A stretch of 64,000 bases of DNA from Xiphydria camelus (taxonomy: Eukaryota > Arthropoda > Insecta > Hymenoptera > Xiphydriidae). The DNA lies in contig OY783196.1 of assembly GCA_963678675.1 (NCBI GenBank), positions 15,556,138-15,620,137 on the forward strand, written 5' to 3'. Shown one piece after another: positions 43,936-53,886 of the stretch. Each line of letters opens with the position of its first letter. The stretch's first letter is position 1. Position numbers and translations under genes: made by a program. The notes under the pieces were generated by a model that saw only the letters and a list, made by a program, of their open reading frames with translations, searched no databases and was not told the origin of the DNA.

Positions 43936-45127
43936 AGGGCCCCTTACACGTTCACTCGGCCGTCAGTCCTGGCCGGCTGCGGGTTATCGATAGGGTAAAA
44001 CCTCCAGTGATTGGCCTTTTAAACAGACGAAATTATACAGAAATTGGCTTATCGTTTCCTCTTTCTATCGAATGCATTTGTTATGAGAGGGGGCCAATCA
44101 CTATCGCATGGCCAATGACTGTATCGTTTACCCTATTCAAACTACACCTACAATTTTGTTCACCGAATGCGTCCGACAGTTCTCTGCCGGCTTCGATAGT
44201 AGCATAACGATTTTATATTGAGGGTATAAATATGTCGCAAAAAGAATACGCAGCTGCACTTGTTATTTTGACAAACCAGCAGAGGAAACGAAAAAAGAGA
44301 CAAATTTGGATGAAAGAGTGGTCGAAGAAGCGCACTTTATCTCACGTGGGGCTCGTACATGAACTTCGTCAATCCAGTGCAAGTGATTTGAAAAATTTCC
44401 TGAGGATGGACGAGAATTGTTTCCAGTACTTGCTAAATTTGGTAAAGCCACATATTACGAAAAAGGACACCGTAATGCGGCAAGCAATTACCGCAGAAGA
44501 ACGGCTTTTGGTGACACTGAGATATTTGGCAACAGGGCGCAGTATGGAGGATTTAAAATTGAGCGCAATTATTTCGCCACAAGCTCTGGGAAAAATTATC
44601 CCAGAGACTTGCAAATATATATTTTTGACCTTGAAGGAGGAATATTTAAAGATAAAGTGTAAAAATATATAGACATATATTTAAGTATTTTATTCCAAAA
44701 TTAATGAACATTAAACTGATACCTAGGATATAGGTATTAATAAAAGTAATATTTAAAATTTATTAATAAAATAAGAATAAAAAAAGATAGCGATATATAT
44801 TACAATAGGTATACAGGTATAGGTAATGCGAGAGACGGATTACCTCGGCCCTTCCGGTAAATAACCTTTCCGAGAAAGGGCGTGGTTGCAAGGTCATAAA
44901 ATTTCAGACTGGAGTAAAATTTTTCCGTCAGTCCGTCGCCGGACGAATCCCTGTCGGTGAACTGGAACACGCGTTTAATTTTATTAATCAACAGGCCTTC
45001 GGCAGGTAGCGACTTCTCATTTAAATTTGTGTGCGTAGCGGAAAGCGGCCGACCGACTTAACGTGCATAGGTACCTTAACTGTGTGTGTGCAGCCGGTCG
45101 GCCAGGACTGAACGTGTATGGGAACCT
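43936..45127 (+). mobile_element. PIF/Harbinger deletion derivative
   Basis: The ends AGGGCCCCTTACACGTTCA and the complement of AGGTTCCCATACACGTTCA are flanked by TTA (43933-43935 and 45128-45130). Inner arms share CAGTCCTGGCCGGCTGC-like sequence. It keeps the N-terminal coding part (44232-44672) but not the catalytic domain. Confidence 0.85.
44232..44672 (+). CDS. PIF/Harbinger transposase N-terminal fragment
   Basis: A 146-aa open frame. The N-terminal two thirds (QQRKRKKRQIWMKEWSKKR, LRQSSASDLKNFLRMDENCF, LLNLVKPHITKKDTVMRQAI, TAEERLLVTLRYLATGRSME) match the pre-catalytic region of insect PIF/Harbinger transposases, ending at ALGKIIPETCKYIFLTLKEE. Normally a ~200-aa DDE domain follows; here it is deleted and the frame ends in unrelated residues (IKCKNI). 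It could at most make a dominant-negative DNA-binding fragment; that is speculation. Confidence 0.75.
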   Translation: MSQKEYAAALVILTNQQRKRKKRQIWMKEWSKKRTLSHVGLVHELRQSSASDLKNFLRMDENCFQYLLNLVKPHITKKDTVMRQAITAEERLLVTLRYLATGRSMEDLKLSAIISPQALGKIIPETCKYIFLTLKEEYLKIKCKNI

Positions 45128-45869
45128 TTACAGAATTTTGACAAGTCTACAGGTAAAGGGCCCAGCGGAATAAGCATGTGAAATCTGCCCCCACGTGTAT
45201 CAGCACCAAATTTATATGATCGATAGGCATCTATGAGAAACTGAATCTCCTAAATTTGTAGACCCCTAATCGCTATAGGGGTGGAGTTATGAGGGGGGGA
45301 AGTAAAATCGAAAAACAGCTTTTTCTCCGGAACGGCTCGACCGATTTCATGACAAAAAGATATGTTACTCTTCCTGAAGAGTCAATACCAAAAAAAAAAA
45401 ATATCTTGAATTTTTTTTTTAAATTCGCCCGAAAAAAAATTTATGAAGTTTTTAAACAATTTTTTTTATGATATAATTCATCGGAACCACTCCAATTCTT
45501 TTCTTATTTTTTTCTTTGGAATGTTCTTAATAACATAATTTTTCAAATTTCATCGGAAGTGTACCCCACTGAAAAATATTAACAAATGTACACGGCTCAT
45601 CACCTACCTTCTATATATATATATGATATACACTGTACACTCACTACAAAGGAATTTTTCCACTTTTATATGATAATTCGGCACATGATAATTGTTAATT
45701 TTTTGGAACAGTCATTCAATGCTATTATTTATTTATCTATTATTATTTCAATACTTCCTTTACTATGAACGAGCTCGCATCTCACGATACGGGGTGCTTC
45801 ATTTCTGTAAGTCTTCTGGCCTCTCACTTATAAATACTTACATATAGTTAAAAATACTCGATGAAAAAG

Positions 45870-46312
45870 TAATTTTAATCCTCGTCACTATTTTCATCTA
45901 CTACTGGAACGATTACATTTTTCATGAACATTTTACTTATTGTTAGTATTTCAGCTGGTCGAATAATTTTTTATAAGTATCTTGCATTTGATAAATAATA
46001 CACAATAGCAGCAATGTGAGAACAGCAGCCAACTGTTCTTCTGCCATTAGCACATTCACATGCATAGTTTATTATGCCAGAAATCCCGATACTCTTAGGT
46101 TTGTACCTAATGAAGCATCTATATGATGTCCGAGAAATGTGTCAAGATGGTACTTTGAATTTGAGCACATTTGGTTCAGCCATCACATATTCGAAAACAA
46201 CTTTTCCATCTGATCTATCATTTCGGCTAAATACGATACAGCTTGGGAAAGTTGGCATGATCCAGTAAAAAGAGTCTTCAATTCCTTTTCGGTCATTTCT
46301 GGAAAGTCAATT
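45870..46312 (-). repeat. Inverted copy of SWIM coding sequence in the left TIR
   Basis: Reverse complement of 49050-49490, carrying on minus the end of the SWIM protein (stop at the same place, same ENSDED-type tail), with substitutions and one stop. It is a by-product of the terminal repeat extending into the gene. Confidence 0.85.
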
Positions 46313-46925
46313 TCTGATTACTGTGCTAGCGCAGTTACATCATTTGAAAATGATATCTTACCAACTGATTTCGGCATTAAAAGTATTAGCAGAGCCGACC
46401 TTTTGAAAAACCATACAACAAAAATCGCTAAAAAGTTGTTCAACGCGGACTCCTTATTTTTAATTTGTGATGGTACCTATGCACGACACCAAAAAAGTAC
46501 AAATAATGAATACCAAAGAAAATCTTTCTCTGGCCAAAAGAAAGTTCCTCTTTGTAAACCTTTTACGATTTGTACTACTAATGGATATATAGTAATATGC
46601 TCGGACCTTATCCTGCCAATGAAAATGATGCAAAAATTCTAGAATCTATCATTCAAGACGAGAATGGTTTATGTGCATTACTAGAAAAGAAAGATATGTT
46701 TGTACTCGATCGCGGTTTTCGAGATATAAAACAATATCTCTCGAAGATAAACATTTTGGAGTATTGATGCCTGCTTTGAAAGGGAAGCGCAAGCAATTAA
46801 CGACTCAAGAATCTAACCAATCTCGTTTTGTAACTAAAATTCGCTGGGTGGTTGAATCTGTTCACGGCATTCTCAAACAAAAATATCGTCTTTTAGATCA
46901 CAAAATCGACAACAAACTGATACCT

Positions 46926-48839
46926 TGTAACGACGCTACTCGGCGCTACCCGGGTAGTCGCACACTTCGGCACGCTCTCTGACTGGCCCCGCTCGGACAA
47001 GGTATTGAGATAATGAAATGTTGGACGCCAGGTGTTCCGAAACACCAAAGAAAGTCGAGATCGATAACAGTCAGATCACGGGAACCGGAAACGGAACTCC
47101 GCTAGCTCAGCCCCGTATCGGCAAAGGAGAGGGGCGGGGTCTCAAGACAAAGAAACGAATTTGAGGCGATTCATAACAAGAAAATAACACTAAGCTTTTT
47201 ATTGGAGATCTTTTTATACACTACTGGTTAGTCTAAGAGCCTAACGGCTACGGCAAGGTCGGGCTTCAAAACAGTCCTTATCGCGAAACTAACAAGCAGA
47301 ATAACCGACAATAATTCGCGGGAGAGATACGAACGGTAGCCGCGACAAATTCGCGAGGGAAGAGGAACGTTAACCGGAGAAATTTGCGGGAGAGAGAGGA
47401 ACGATAGCCGCGACAAATTCGCGAGGGAAGAGGAACGTTAGCCGGAGAAATTCGCGGGAGAGGTAGGAACGGTAGCCGCGACAAATTCGCGAGGGAATAG
47501 GAACGTTAGCCGGAGAAATTCGCGGGAGAGAGAGGAACGATAGCCGCGACAAATTCGCGAGGGAAGAGAAATTCGCGGGAGAGAATCAACCACCCTGAGC
47601 GGAGAACAGAGTCGAGCGCACGAGCTATTTTATGCTATATTTTGCCGCACTAAGGGCAGTCTTCTCTATTAATCGATAACGCGCTCGATAGCGCACGGAA
47701 CGAAACGAAAACGGTATTACCGCACTACCGACGCGCACTATCCTGCCGACGATAACGCGGGCTAAACTCGTCTCAGGGAATTCGGTCGCCTCGTGCTACC
47801 GAATTTCTCGAGCATCCCCTGATATTACAACCGCGAACTAAATCGCTAAACGATAAATGATTACTATTAACGCGCGACACAAGATACTACGAAAAGAAAA
47901 CTCTAAGAATGCCACGGGTCCGTCACCCGCACTCACGGAATGAAACGATAGGCCCGCCGAGGGCAAGGGAAATCTAAATCTCTACTACACACAGTATCGG
48001 CCACGTGTCGCGAACAAAGGAGCCGGCTTACCGGAACGGAGGATCTGCTGCTGCTGTGGCGATGGGCACGTGGGGTCGCTTCGCTGGTCCGCACGAGATA
48101 GCAAGAGTCCAGTGATCGCTGCGGCTCGCTAGGCGGCGAGGGCCTGTCCCCACTCCTAGTAGACCCTTTCCGCGATTTTAATTGGTGATCGATGTCCCCC
48201 ATCGATTTGCATGCGCGACGCTCTGGTTTCCGCTGCGTGCCCGCTCCGTCGATCGTCAATCGAAGGAAACTAATTCCTTCCTGGTTGGCGCGGATGCGCG
48301 CGCAGCTCACTGGATTCAATCGTGGCTCCGGAACTGTCCCCTCACGGATGACGGCTTATAAATCCCTCCGGAACATTCCCCTGCGGGATCACGCGGAGGA
48401 TCCCGATACGAGGCTAGCTTCTGGAGATTCCTCCGGAACATTCCCCTGTGGGATCACGCGGAGAATCTCGAGGTGAAGCCTAGCCTCCAAGCGGTCCATC
48501 CGTGCCGAAGAAGCGGGGTGCCTCTCTAAACAGGGTACGTTCCTCGCCGGGTACGCTGCTCGGTTGCAAGTCCCAGTCCTGCGCCTGGCAGGGAAGTCGT
48601 GTGCATTTCGCCGCACGGCATCTGGCGCTCGTTGCAGCCCCTTGGTCCTCCAGCTCCAGCGTCTTTTAGGTCGAATTACTGATCTCGCTACGGTATTCCG
48701 CTATGTCGCCCCTATTATTATAAAAGTTTCTAACGCGCTAAAATTTCTTATACTAAATGCTATCCTGGGGATGGCGGGATCAGCGAAGCGACGTTATGGA
48801 ATCGGCCAAATTGTAACGTGCACGAAGTGCAACGTTACA
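46926..48839. mobile_element. Probable solo LTR (1914 bp), TSD ACCT
   Basis: Starts TGTAACG and ends CGTTACA, flanked by ACCT at 46922-46925 and 48840-48843. TG...CA ends and a 4-bp duplication are typical of an LTR retrotransposon LTR. There is no gag-pol coding, so it is a solo LTR (or a TRIM-like element). GC-rich compared with its surroundings, and it includes a 68-70 bp minisatellite. It cleanly interrupts the element B transposase gene. Confidence 0.78.
47311..47583. repeat. 68-70 bp minisatellite in the LTR, ~4 copies
   Basis: Units contain AATTCGCGGGAGAG, GTAGCCGCGACAAATTCGCG and AGAGGAACGTTAGCCG. Tandem and without spacers, so not CRISPR. It gives rise to repetitive open frames on the minus strand. 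Confidence 0.85.
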
Positions 48840-48876
48840 ACCTAAAGTTGGAGTTTATTTTAGAATTGCCTCATTT

Positions 48877-49479
48877 TTGAATAACTCGTACGGCAAAAGG
48901 CTACAATCTGATGTAGAATACACGGATGAAATTTTAGAAAGAATGCACAGTCAGAATGGCACGGAAAATGATCTAGCTACCGAGGCAGAGACGAAAGGTT
49001 GGATCCGGCGAAAGGTTCTTTTCAAAACTCTCTCTTCTGACGAAATCCTTGACTTTCCAGAAATGACCGAAAAGGAATTGAAGACTCTTTTTACTGGATC
49101 ATACCAACTTTCCCAAGCTGTATCGTATTTAGCCGAAATGATAGATCAAGATGGAAAAGTTCCTTTCGAATATGTGATGGCTGAACCAAATGTGCTCAAA
49201 TTCAGAGTACCATCTCGACACATTTCTCGGACATCATATAGATGCTTCATTAGGTACAAATCTAACAGTATCGGGATTTCTGGCATAATAAACTATGCAT
49301 GTGAATGTGCTAATGGCAGAAGAACAGTTGGCTGCTGTTCTCACATTGCTGCTATTGTGTATTATTTATCAAATGCAAGATACTTATCAAAAATTATTCG
49401 ACCAGCTGAAATACTAAGTAAAATGTTCATGAAAAATGTAATCGTTCCAGTAGTAGATGAAAACAGTGACGAGGATTAA
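48877..49479 (+). CDS. SWIM-finger open frame, 3' part of the element B transposase
   Basis: A 200-aa open stretch downstream of the LTR. C142 and C144 (ACECANG), C153/C154 and H156 (VGCCSH) form the SWIM signature, followed by the helix IAAIVYYLSNARYLSKIIRP and an acidic tail. It lacks the catalytic domain, and the first Met is internal to the original protein (LNNSYGKRLQSD). Listed separately because it is uninterrupted and could be expressed from the LTR; there is no evidence that it is. Confidence 0.7.
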   Translation: MNNSYGKRLQSDVEYTDEILERMHSQNGTENDLATEAETKGWIRRKVLFKTLSSDEILDFPEMTEKELKTLFTGSYQLSQAVSYLAEMIDQDGKVPFEYVMAEPNVLKFRVPSRHISRTSYRCFIRYKSNSIGISGIINYACECANGRRTVGCCSHIAAIVYYLSNARYLSKIIRPAEILSKMFMKNVIVPVVDENSDED

Positions 49480-49734
49480 AATTGTTTTTTCATCGAGTAT
49501 TTTTAACTATATGTAAGTATTTATAAGTGAGAGGCCAGAAGACTTACAGAAATGAAGCACCCCGTATCGTGAGATGCGAGCTCGTTCATAGTAAAGGAAG
49601 CATTGAAATAATAATAGATAAATAAATAATAGCATTGAAAGACTGTTCCAAAAAATTAACAATTATCATGTGCCGAATTATCATAAAAGTGGAAAAATTC
49701 CTTTGTAGTGAGTGTACAGTGTATATCATATATA

Positions 49735-50815
49735 CAGGGTGGACTAGGTTAAACGTCATTTTTTTTACATGTGATAGAACAACAACAAAAAAGTAGACTT
49801 TCATAAGAAAATTTTTTTCAAAAATGTTTCCTAACAAAGATATAGGGTGTCAAAGTTTCGAAAAAAAATGGTTTTCTCATCATAACTTCTAAACTACTTG
49901 ATCGATTTCCATGAAATTTCGCACACAGGCTAATGTCGTACAGCTCTAAGTAATAATTAAATAATTTTAAAAAATTCTCTAGTGGCGTAGATACTGGGGG
50001 CCGGTACCCCCCTTTCCCCCTTCCACATCTTCGGCGCCACTGGATATTTTGCAAAGAAAATTTAATTATTGGATTCCCCGTTTAATTTAAAGAAAAAAAT
50101 CACCCTTGCAAATTTTTGATTTGGTGGAACGTATTGAAGAGGCGTCAACTGAAGAGAAACTGTCCTCAAGTCTTAGCGGCAATTAATTCCGTGGCCAGAA
50201 GAGCTCAAAAATGCATTGAGGTCGGTGGATTCCATTTTGAGAACTTATTGTAAAACATAATTTAATTGTTGAATAGCTTTTTTTGTATCTTTGATGTATG
50301 TCTAGTCAGTAATAAAATGTTAAAAACAGTTTTGGCCTCTCATATTGTATTTTCTTGGCAGTTCAATCATAACATTTAGCCTACTCGAAACCCTATAAAT
50401 TTAAATAAATATCTCTCAAAACTGAAGTCACAAATCAAAAATTTGCAAGGATGATTTTTTTCTTTAAATTAAACGGGGAATCCAATAATTAAATTTTCTT
50501 TGCAAAATATCCAGTGGCGCCGAAGATTTGGAAGGGGGAAAGGGGGGTACCGGCCCCCAGTATCTACGCCACTGCAGAATTTTTAAAAATTATTTAATTA
50601 TTACTTAGAGCTGTACGACATTAGCCTGTGTGCGAAATTTCATGGAAATCGATCAAGTAGTTTAGAAGTTATGATGAGAAAACCATTTTTTTTTCGAAAC
50701 TTTGACACCCTGTATCTTTGTTAGGAAACATTTTTGAAAAAAATTTTCTTATGTCTACTTTTTTGTTGTTGTTCTATCACATATAAAAAAATGACATTTA
50801 ACCTAGTCCACCCTG
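49735..50815. mobile_element. Tc1-like non-autonomous element with ~390-bp TIRs
   Basis: CAGGGTGGACTAGGTTAAAC at the left and the complement of CAGGGTGGACTAGGTTAAAT at the right, flanked by TA. The arms 49735-50130 and 50425-50815 are nearly perfect complements. The middle keeps only the end of a transposase gene. The long identical arms imply recent formation. Confidence 0.85.
50128..50253 (+). pseudogene. C-terminal tail of a Tc1-like transposase
   Basis: Reads RRQLKRNCPQVLAAINSVA, RRAQKCIEVGGFHFENLL, stop. A short C-terminus ending in C(I/V)...GG.HFE.LL is common among insect Tc1/Tc3-like transposases. Nothing of the catalytic domain remains. Confidence 0.6.
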
Positions 50816-51392
50816 TATATATATAGAAGGTAGGTGATGAGCCGTGTACATTTATTAATATTTTTCAGTGGGGTACACTTCCGATGAAATTGGAAAAATT
50901 ATGTTATTAAGGACATTCCAAAGAAAAAAATAAGAAAAGAATTGGAGTGGTTCCGATTAATTATAAGATAACAAAATTGTTTAAAAACTTCATAAATTTT
51001 TTTTCGGGCGAATTTTCAAAAAAAATTCAAGATATTTTTTTTTGGAATTGACTTCAGGAAGAGTAACATATATTTTTTTCATGAAAATCGGTCGAGCCGT
51101 TTCGGAGAAAAAGCTGTTTTTCGATTTTACTTCCCCCCCTCATAACTCCCCCCTATAGCGATTAGGGGTCTAAAAATTTAGGAGATTTAGTTTCTCATAG
51201 ATGCCTATCGATCATATAAATTTGGTGCTGATACACGTGGGGGCAGATTTCACATGCTTATTCCGCTAGGCCCTTTCTACAATTGTTACAATTGTAGTGC
51301 TTGTGTTATAGGGCCCTGGTCGAACAATGAGTTTCCCCACTCTCCCTCCCTGCCGCAGCCCAATTCCCGTTATTTTTGGGTCTCCCTTCGTA

Positions 51393-52543
51393 AGCCTGTA
51401 AATATGGAATTGTATTTTCAAGCTCCACAAATTCATTTTCATCATTTTTATTGTAACACATTAAATGTTGCTTCGCGACGGAAAATGTTTTGCGAAGGGT
51501 CGGACAATTTTTTGTTTAGTATATTTTGACCGAAGATCTCTTTTTTCGTACGTATACGCCTATTGCGTATAGCTCATGCACATTATGACACATTTGAATG
51601 TGTATTGTATGTATACGGAAAACAGCGCCGCCAAACTGCGTTTCTTGGCGAAACACACACACTGGGGTGTAAATTTTCTATACGTACACGTATAACACAA
51701 ACAAAAGCTACGCTTGTGTATATACAGGGTGTAAATTTATCAAGGGCCGTATTCATTTATCTCCATTATTTGTCATTTTACGAGAAAATCTTTCGAATAA
51801 GAGTTATTTGGTGTCAAGGGGGGCAGATAATACAAGTATGTAGTTTTTGATAAAATACGTTATTTACGAGATATAAAGGTCACCTCTATTTTTTTTAAAT
51901 GAAACTCGACATTCTGGTACTTATAAAAGTTGTAAAGCTTATCGAGTTGAATAAAAAAGGTAAAAGGTGGAAGGCCTATTCGTTGGACCGTTTGTGAGAT
52001 ATTGCCGTTCAAACTACAAGAGTAAGTTGCGTTGCGCGCGACGAAGTTCTTCGGACTTAACTCTTTCCTACTCTTAATTCTCTAACGTTAGGTTACCTAA
52101 TCCATATTAACATTTAAAACAATAATTTTAATATTCAAGAAAGTTTGCAACCTTTTTGGAATTTGGTCTGAAAAGTTATTTAAGAGAAACTAATTTTTGA
52201 TCAAATGACAGCGTGGCGGACCTCCAAGTGGATTGAGAATTGAGATTTCGATTCAGAATATAGCTTCTAACATTTTTGCAAGTTTGAAAAATTCTTACAT
52301 TTTTATTCTTCAAATTATTAGCAAAAATTACTTTTTTTTTATGTGAAACATCTTATGCCGCGCTACGGTGATGAGCAGGGGGGGGGGGTATCTTAAATAG
52401 GGCAATATAGTACTGATTTGCGAGCGCCATCTGAGGACTGGACGCATACTTAAGTACACGAAGTTACAAATATCCCTGGCAGATGACGCGCTGTAATGTA
52501 TTCGTATCCGATGCCGCTTCCGCTTGGCTTCCGCCATTAGTCA
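51393..52543. other. Unassigned; one Tc1-like end near 51721
   Basis: TATACAGGGTGTAAATTT at 51721 looks like a single Tc1/Tc3-type terminus, but no partner end was found. No gene seen in the rest. Confidence 0.35.
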
Positions 52544-52807
52544 TACCGTATGTCCTTCTCTGTACTGGCCAGTTTGATAGTTACCTTCGGATAGGCTTAG
52601 TCGGTACTCGAGTCATTTAATACGGTAGAAGTCGAGTCGGCAGTTAGAGTTGATGTCAATTCGGGATATCGAAGCGTCTAACCTCGAAATTGTGAATAAT
52701 GGAAATTACGAAAATAATTATAATTACGGTATAAATGTCTCGATTACCGACCAAGTCTATCCGAAGGTAACTTTCAAACTGGCCAGTACAGAGACGGATA
52801 TACGGTA
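52544..52807. mobile_element. Core foldback with TACCGTATGTCC ends
   Basis: TACCGTATGTCC and TACTGGCCAGTTTGA at the left pair with the right end at 52770-52807. The centre is the common core (CAATTCGGGATATCGAAGCG). The outer arm differs from the 11.3 kb copy, although the last ~12 bp are alike. Confidence 0.78.
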
Positions 52808-52897
52808 TTTCTTTATATTACCTAGGGCTGGTTGTTCCACCTTCTGGTAAAATATAGGTTACCCGATAGATAGTTACCAACAGGATAACTTTTACCA

Positions 52898-53660
52898 CCC
52901 CGATAGCCAAGTTTCGTCACTACGAGCGCACTGTGCCGTCACGCGGTGGAGTTAGGAAACATCACAGCGACCTTATCGTGCGTGCCCCCGCGGACGTCAC
53001 AGTGGCGACACGGAGTGGCAACGGCGAATAAGGTAACTGTGACTGCACAGCGATCGTCACTACAACAGCACTGTGCAGTCACGCGGTGCGCTTTCAAAAT
53101 AATTGTCGGTATGTAGATTTGCAAAAAGGGAACGCACACAGTGACTTTACCCGCCTAGAGGTGTCGCTTCTTTTTTTTTCCGTGCCCCACCGGGATTTAA
53201 ACCTGCGATCTTTGGGATATCCTATGCCAGATGCCTCGAGACTCGGAAACGTTTTCGCATTACGCCACCGACTCTTCGAAAGATGTTGGTCAACTCCAGT
53301 CATATATAGAAACCGGACATGACAGTGACTGCTCTCGAAGGTTCTCGTTAAATTTTTTAAAATAATTTGATAAATATGTTCTTTTTCAAAACAGTAGCGA
53401 TTATGATAATTATTCATTCACTATTTATGTAGTAGAATATTCGTCAAGAATCATGTTAAAGTTAACCCATTAGCGCCCAGCGTCTTATGTATAGGACGGC
53501 CAGTTGGAATTTTTTTTCTCATAACCTCTGAGTAACAAATCATGCAATTTTCGTAAAGAAAATCCACCAGAAATTAATTTTGGCTTTAATGGGTTAAGTT
53601 CACGATGGAATTTTTGTATTATTAGGTGTTGGAATTAATTTGTAGCGTCGATCTTAACAA
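52898..53660. mobile_element. Locus 2 left piece: inverted copy of 54400-55149
   Basis: Starts CCCCGATAGCCAAGTTTCGT and runs, nearly identical to 12914-13670, as far as a 28-bp stub of the mariner end (53633-53660), where it stops abruptly at the next CCCCGATAGCC. It pairs with the right arm of the following element, making a ~750-bp inverted repeat. Confidence 0.75.
53182..53273 (-). other. tRNA-like segment, locus 2 left
   Basis: Same as the 13199-13290 segment with a few changes; the B-box-like motif here reads GCAGGTTTAAATCC. Degenerate. Confidence 0.5.
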
Positions 53661-53886
53661 CCCCGATAGCCAAGCGTGACTTTCACCCGAGCGTCACGCG
53701 GTGGCAGCACGCCGTGTTGGCACGGGAGCTTCACTGTGCCACCACCGCGTGATTGTCACCGAGTGACGTTACTCATACGTTACTGGGATGCCACGGAGTG
53801 ATTGTCACTGGGTGACGTTACTGTGACGCCACTGTGACTTAATATTTGAAAAAATCTAAATTGTTCAATAAAAATTAAAAATTATA

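Larger units (their letters stand above)
46334..49479 (+). pseudogene. DDE_Tnp_4 + SWIM transposase of element B, interrupted
   Basis: The 5' part (46334-46925) has LFLICDGTYARHQKSTNNEY (first Asp), SFSGQKKVPLCKPFTICTTN, then after a one-base deletion near 46593 GPYPANENDAKILESIIQDE and FVLDRGFRDIKQYL (second Asp). After another shift near 46740 come LMPALKGKRKQ and TKIRWVVESVHGILKQKYRL (Glu). The solo LTR splits it after NKLIP. The 3' part resumes at 48844 (KVGVYFRIASFLNNSYGKRL) and runs open to 49479, with the SWIM finger ACECANGRRTVGCCSH and tail DENSDED. So the ancestral protein joined an IS5/Harbinger-like DDE core to a C-terminal SWIM finger. The N-terminus before 46334 is lost. Arthropod proteins of this layout exist to my recollection, but I cannot name the transposon family. 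Confidence 0.8.
45155..51276 (+). mobile_element. Long-TIR SWIM element B (3.1 kb of its own sequence)
   Basis: Left end AAAGGGCCCAGCGGAATAAG, right end the complement of AAAGGGCCTAGCGGAATAAG. The flanking octamers CTACAGGT and CTACAATT agree at six of eight positions. The inverted repeats are about 1.15 kb (45155-46312 pairs with 49050-51276 after removing an inserted Tc1-like element). Unusually, the repeat includes the 3' coding end of the transposase. Without the LTR and Tc1-like insertions the element is ~3.1 kb. The transposase is broken by the LTR and two frameshifts. Confidence 0.8.
42329..51318. mobile_element. 9-kb composite element with CAGGGGCCTATAACACAAGC ends
   Basis: The ends CAGGGGCCTATAACACAAGC and the complement of CAGGGCCCTATAACACAAGC match at 19 of 20 positions. 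The subtermini repeat ACAAGTGTA/TACAATTGTA motifs (42350-42520, 43800-43920 and 51278-51298). The CAG start is hAT-like, but the expected 8-bp duplication is not visible (ACGGACAC against GTCGAACA). Its own sequence is mainly 42329-43935 and short pieces at 45128-45154 and 51277-51318. The rest is a foldback with a SINE, a Harbinger and SWIM element B. Confidence 0.72.
38841..51390 (-). mobile_element. Mariner element expanded to 12.5 kb by nested insertions
   Basis: Left end CGAGGGGGGACCCAAAAAGA and right end the complement of CGAAGGGAGACCCAAAAATA, each flanked by TA (38839-38840 and 51391-51392). Its own sequence is 38841-39592, 41856-42328 and 51319-51390, adding up to about 1.3 kb, the usual size of a mariner. 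The transposase lies on the minus strand and is decayed. Two independent insertions (39593-41855 and 42329-51318) account for the rest. Confidence 0.85.

Noticed and set aside
47311..47583. Regularly spaced repeats that might be read as a CRISPR array
   Set aside because: Units of 68-70 bp are directly adjacent with no unique spacers, inside an LTR of a eukaryotic genome. It is a minisatellite.
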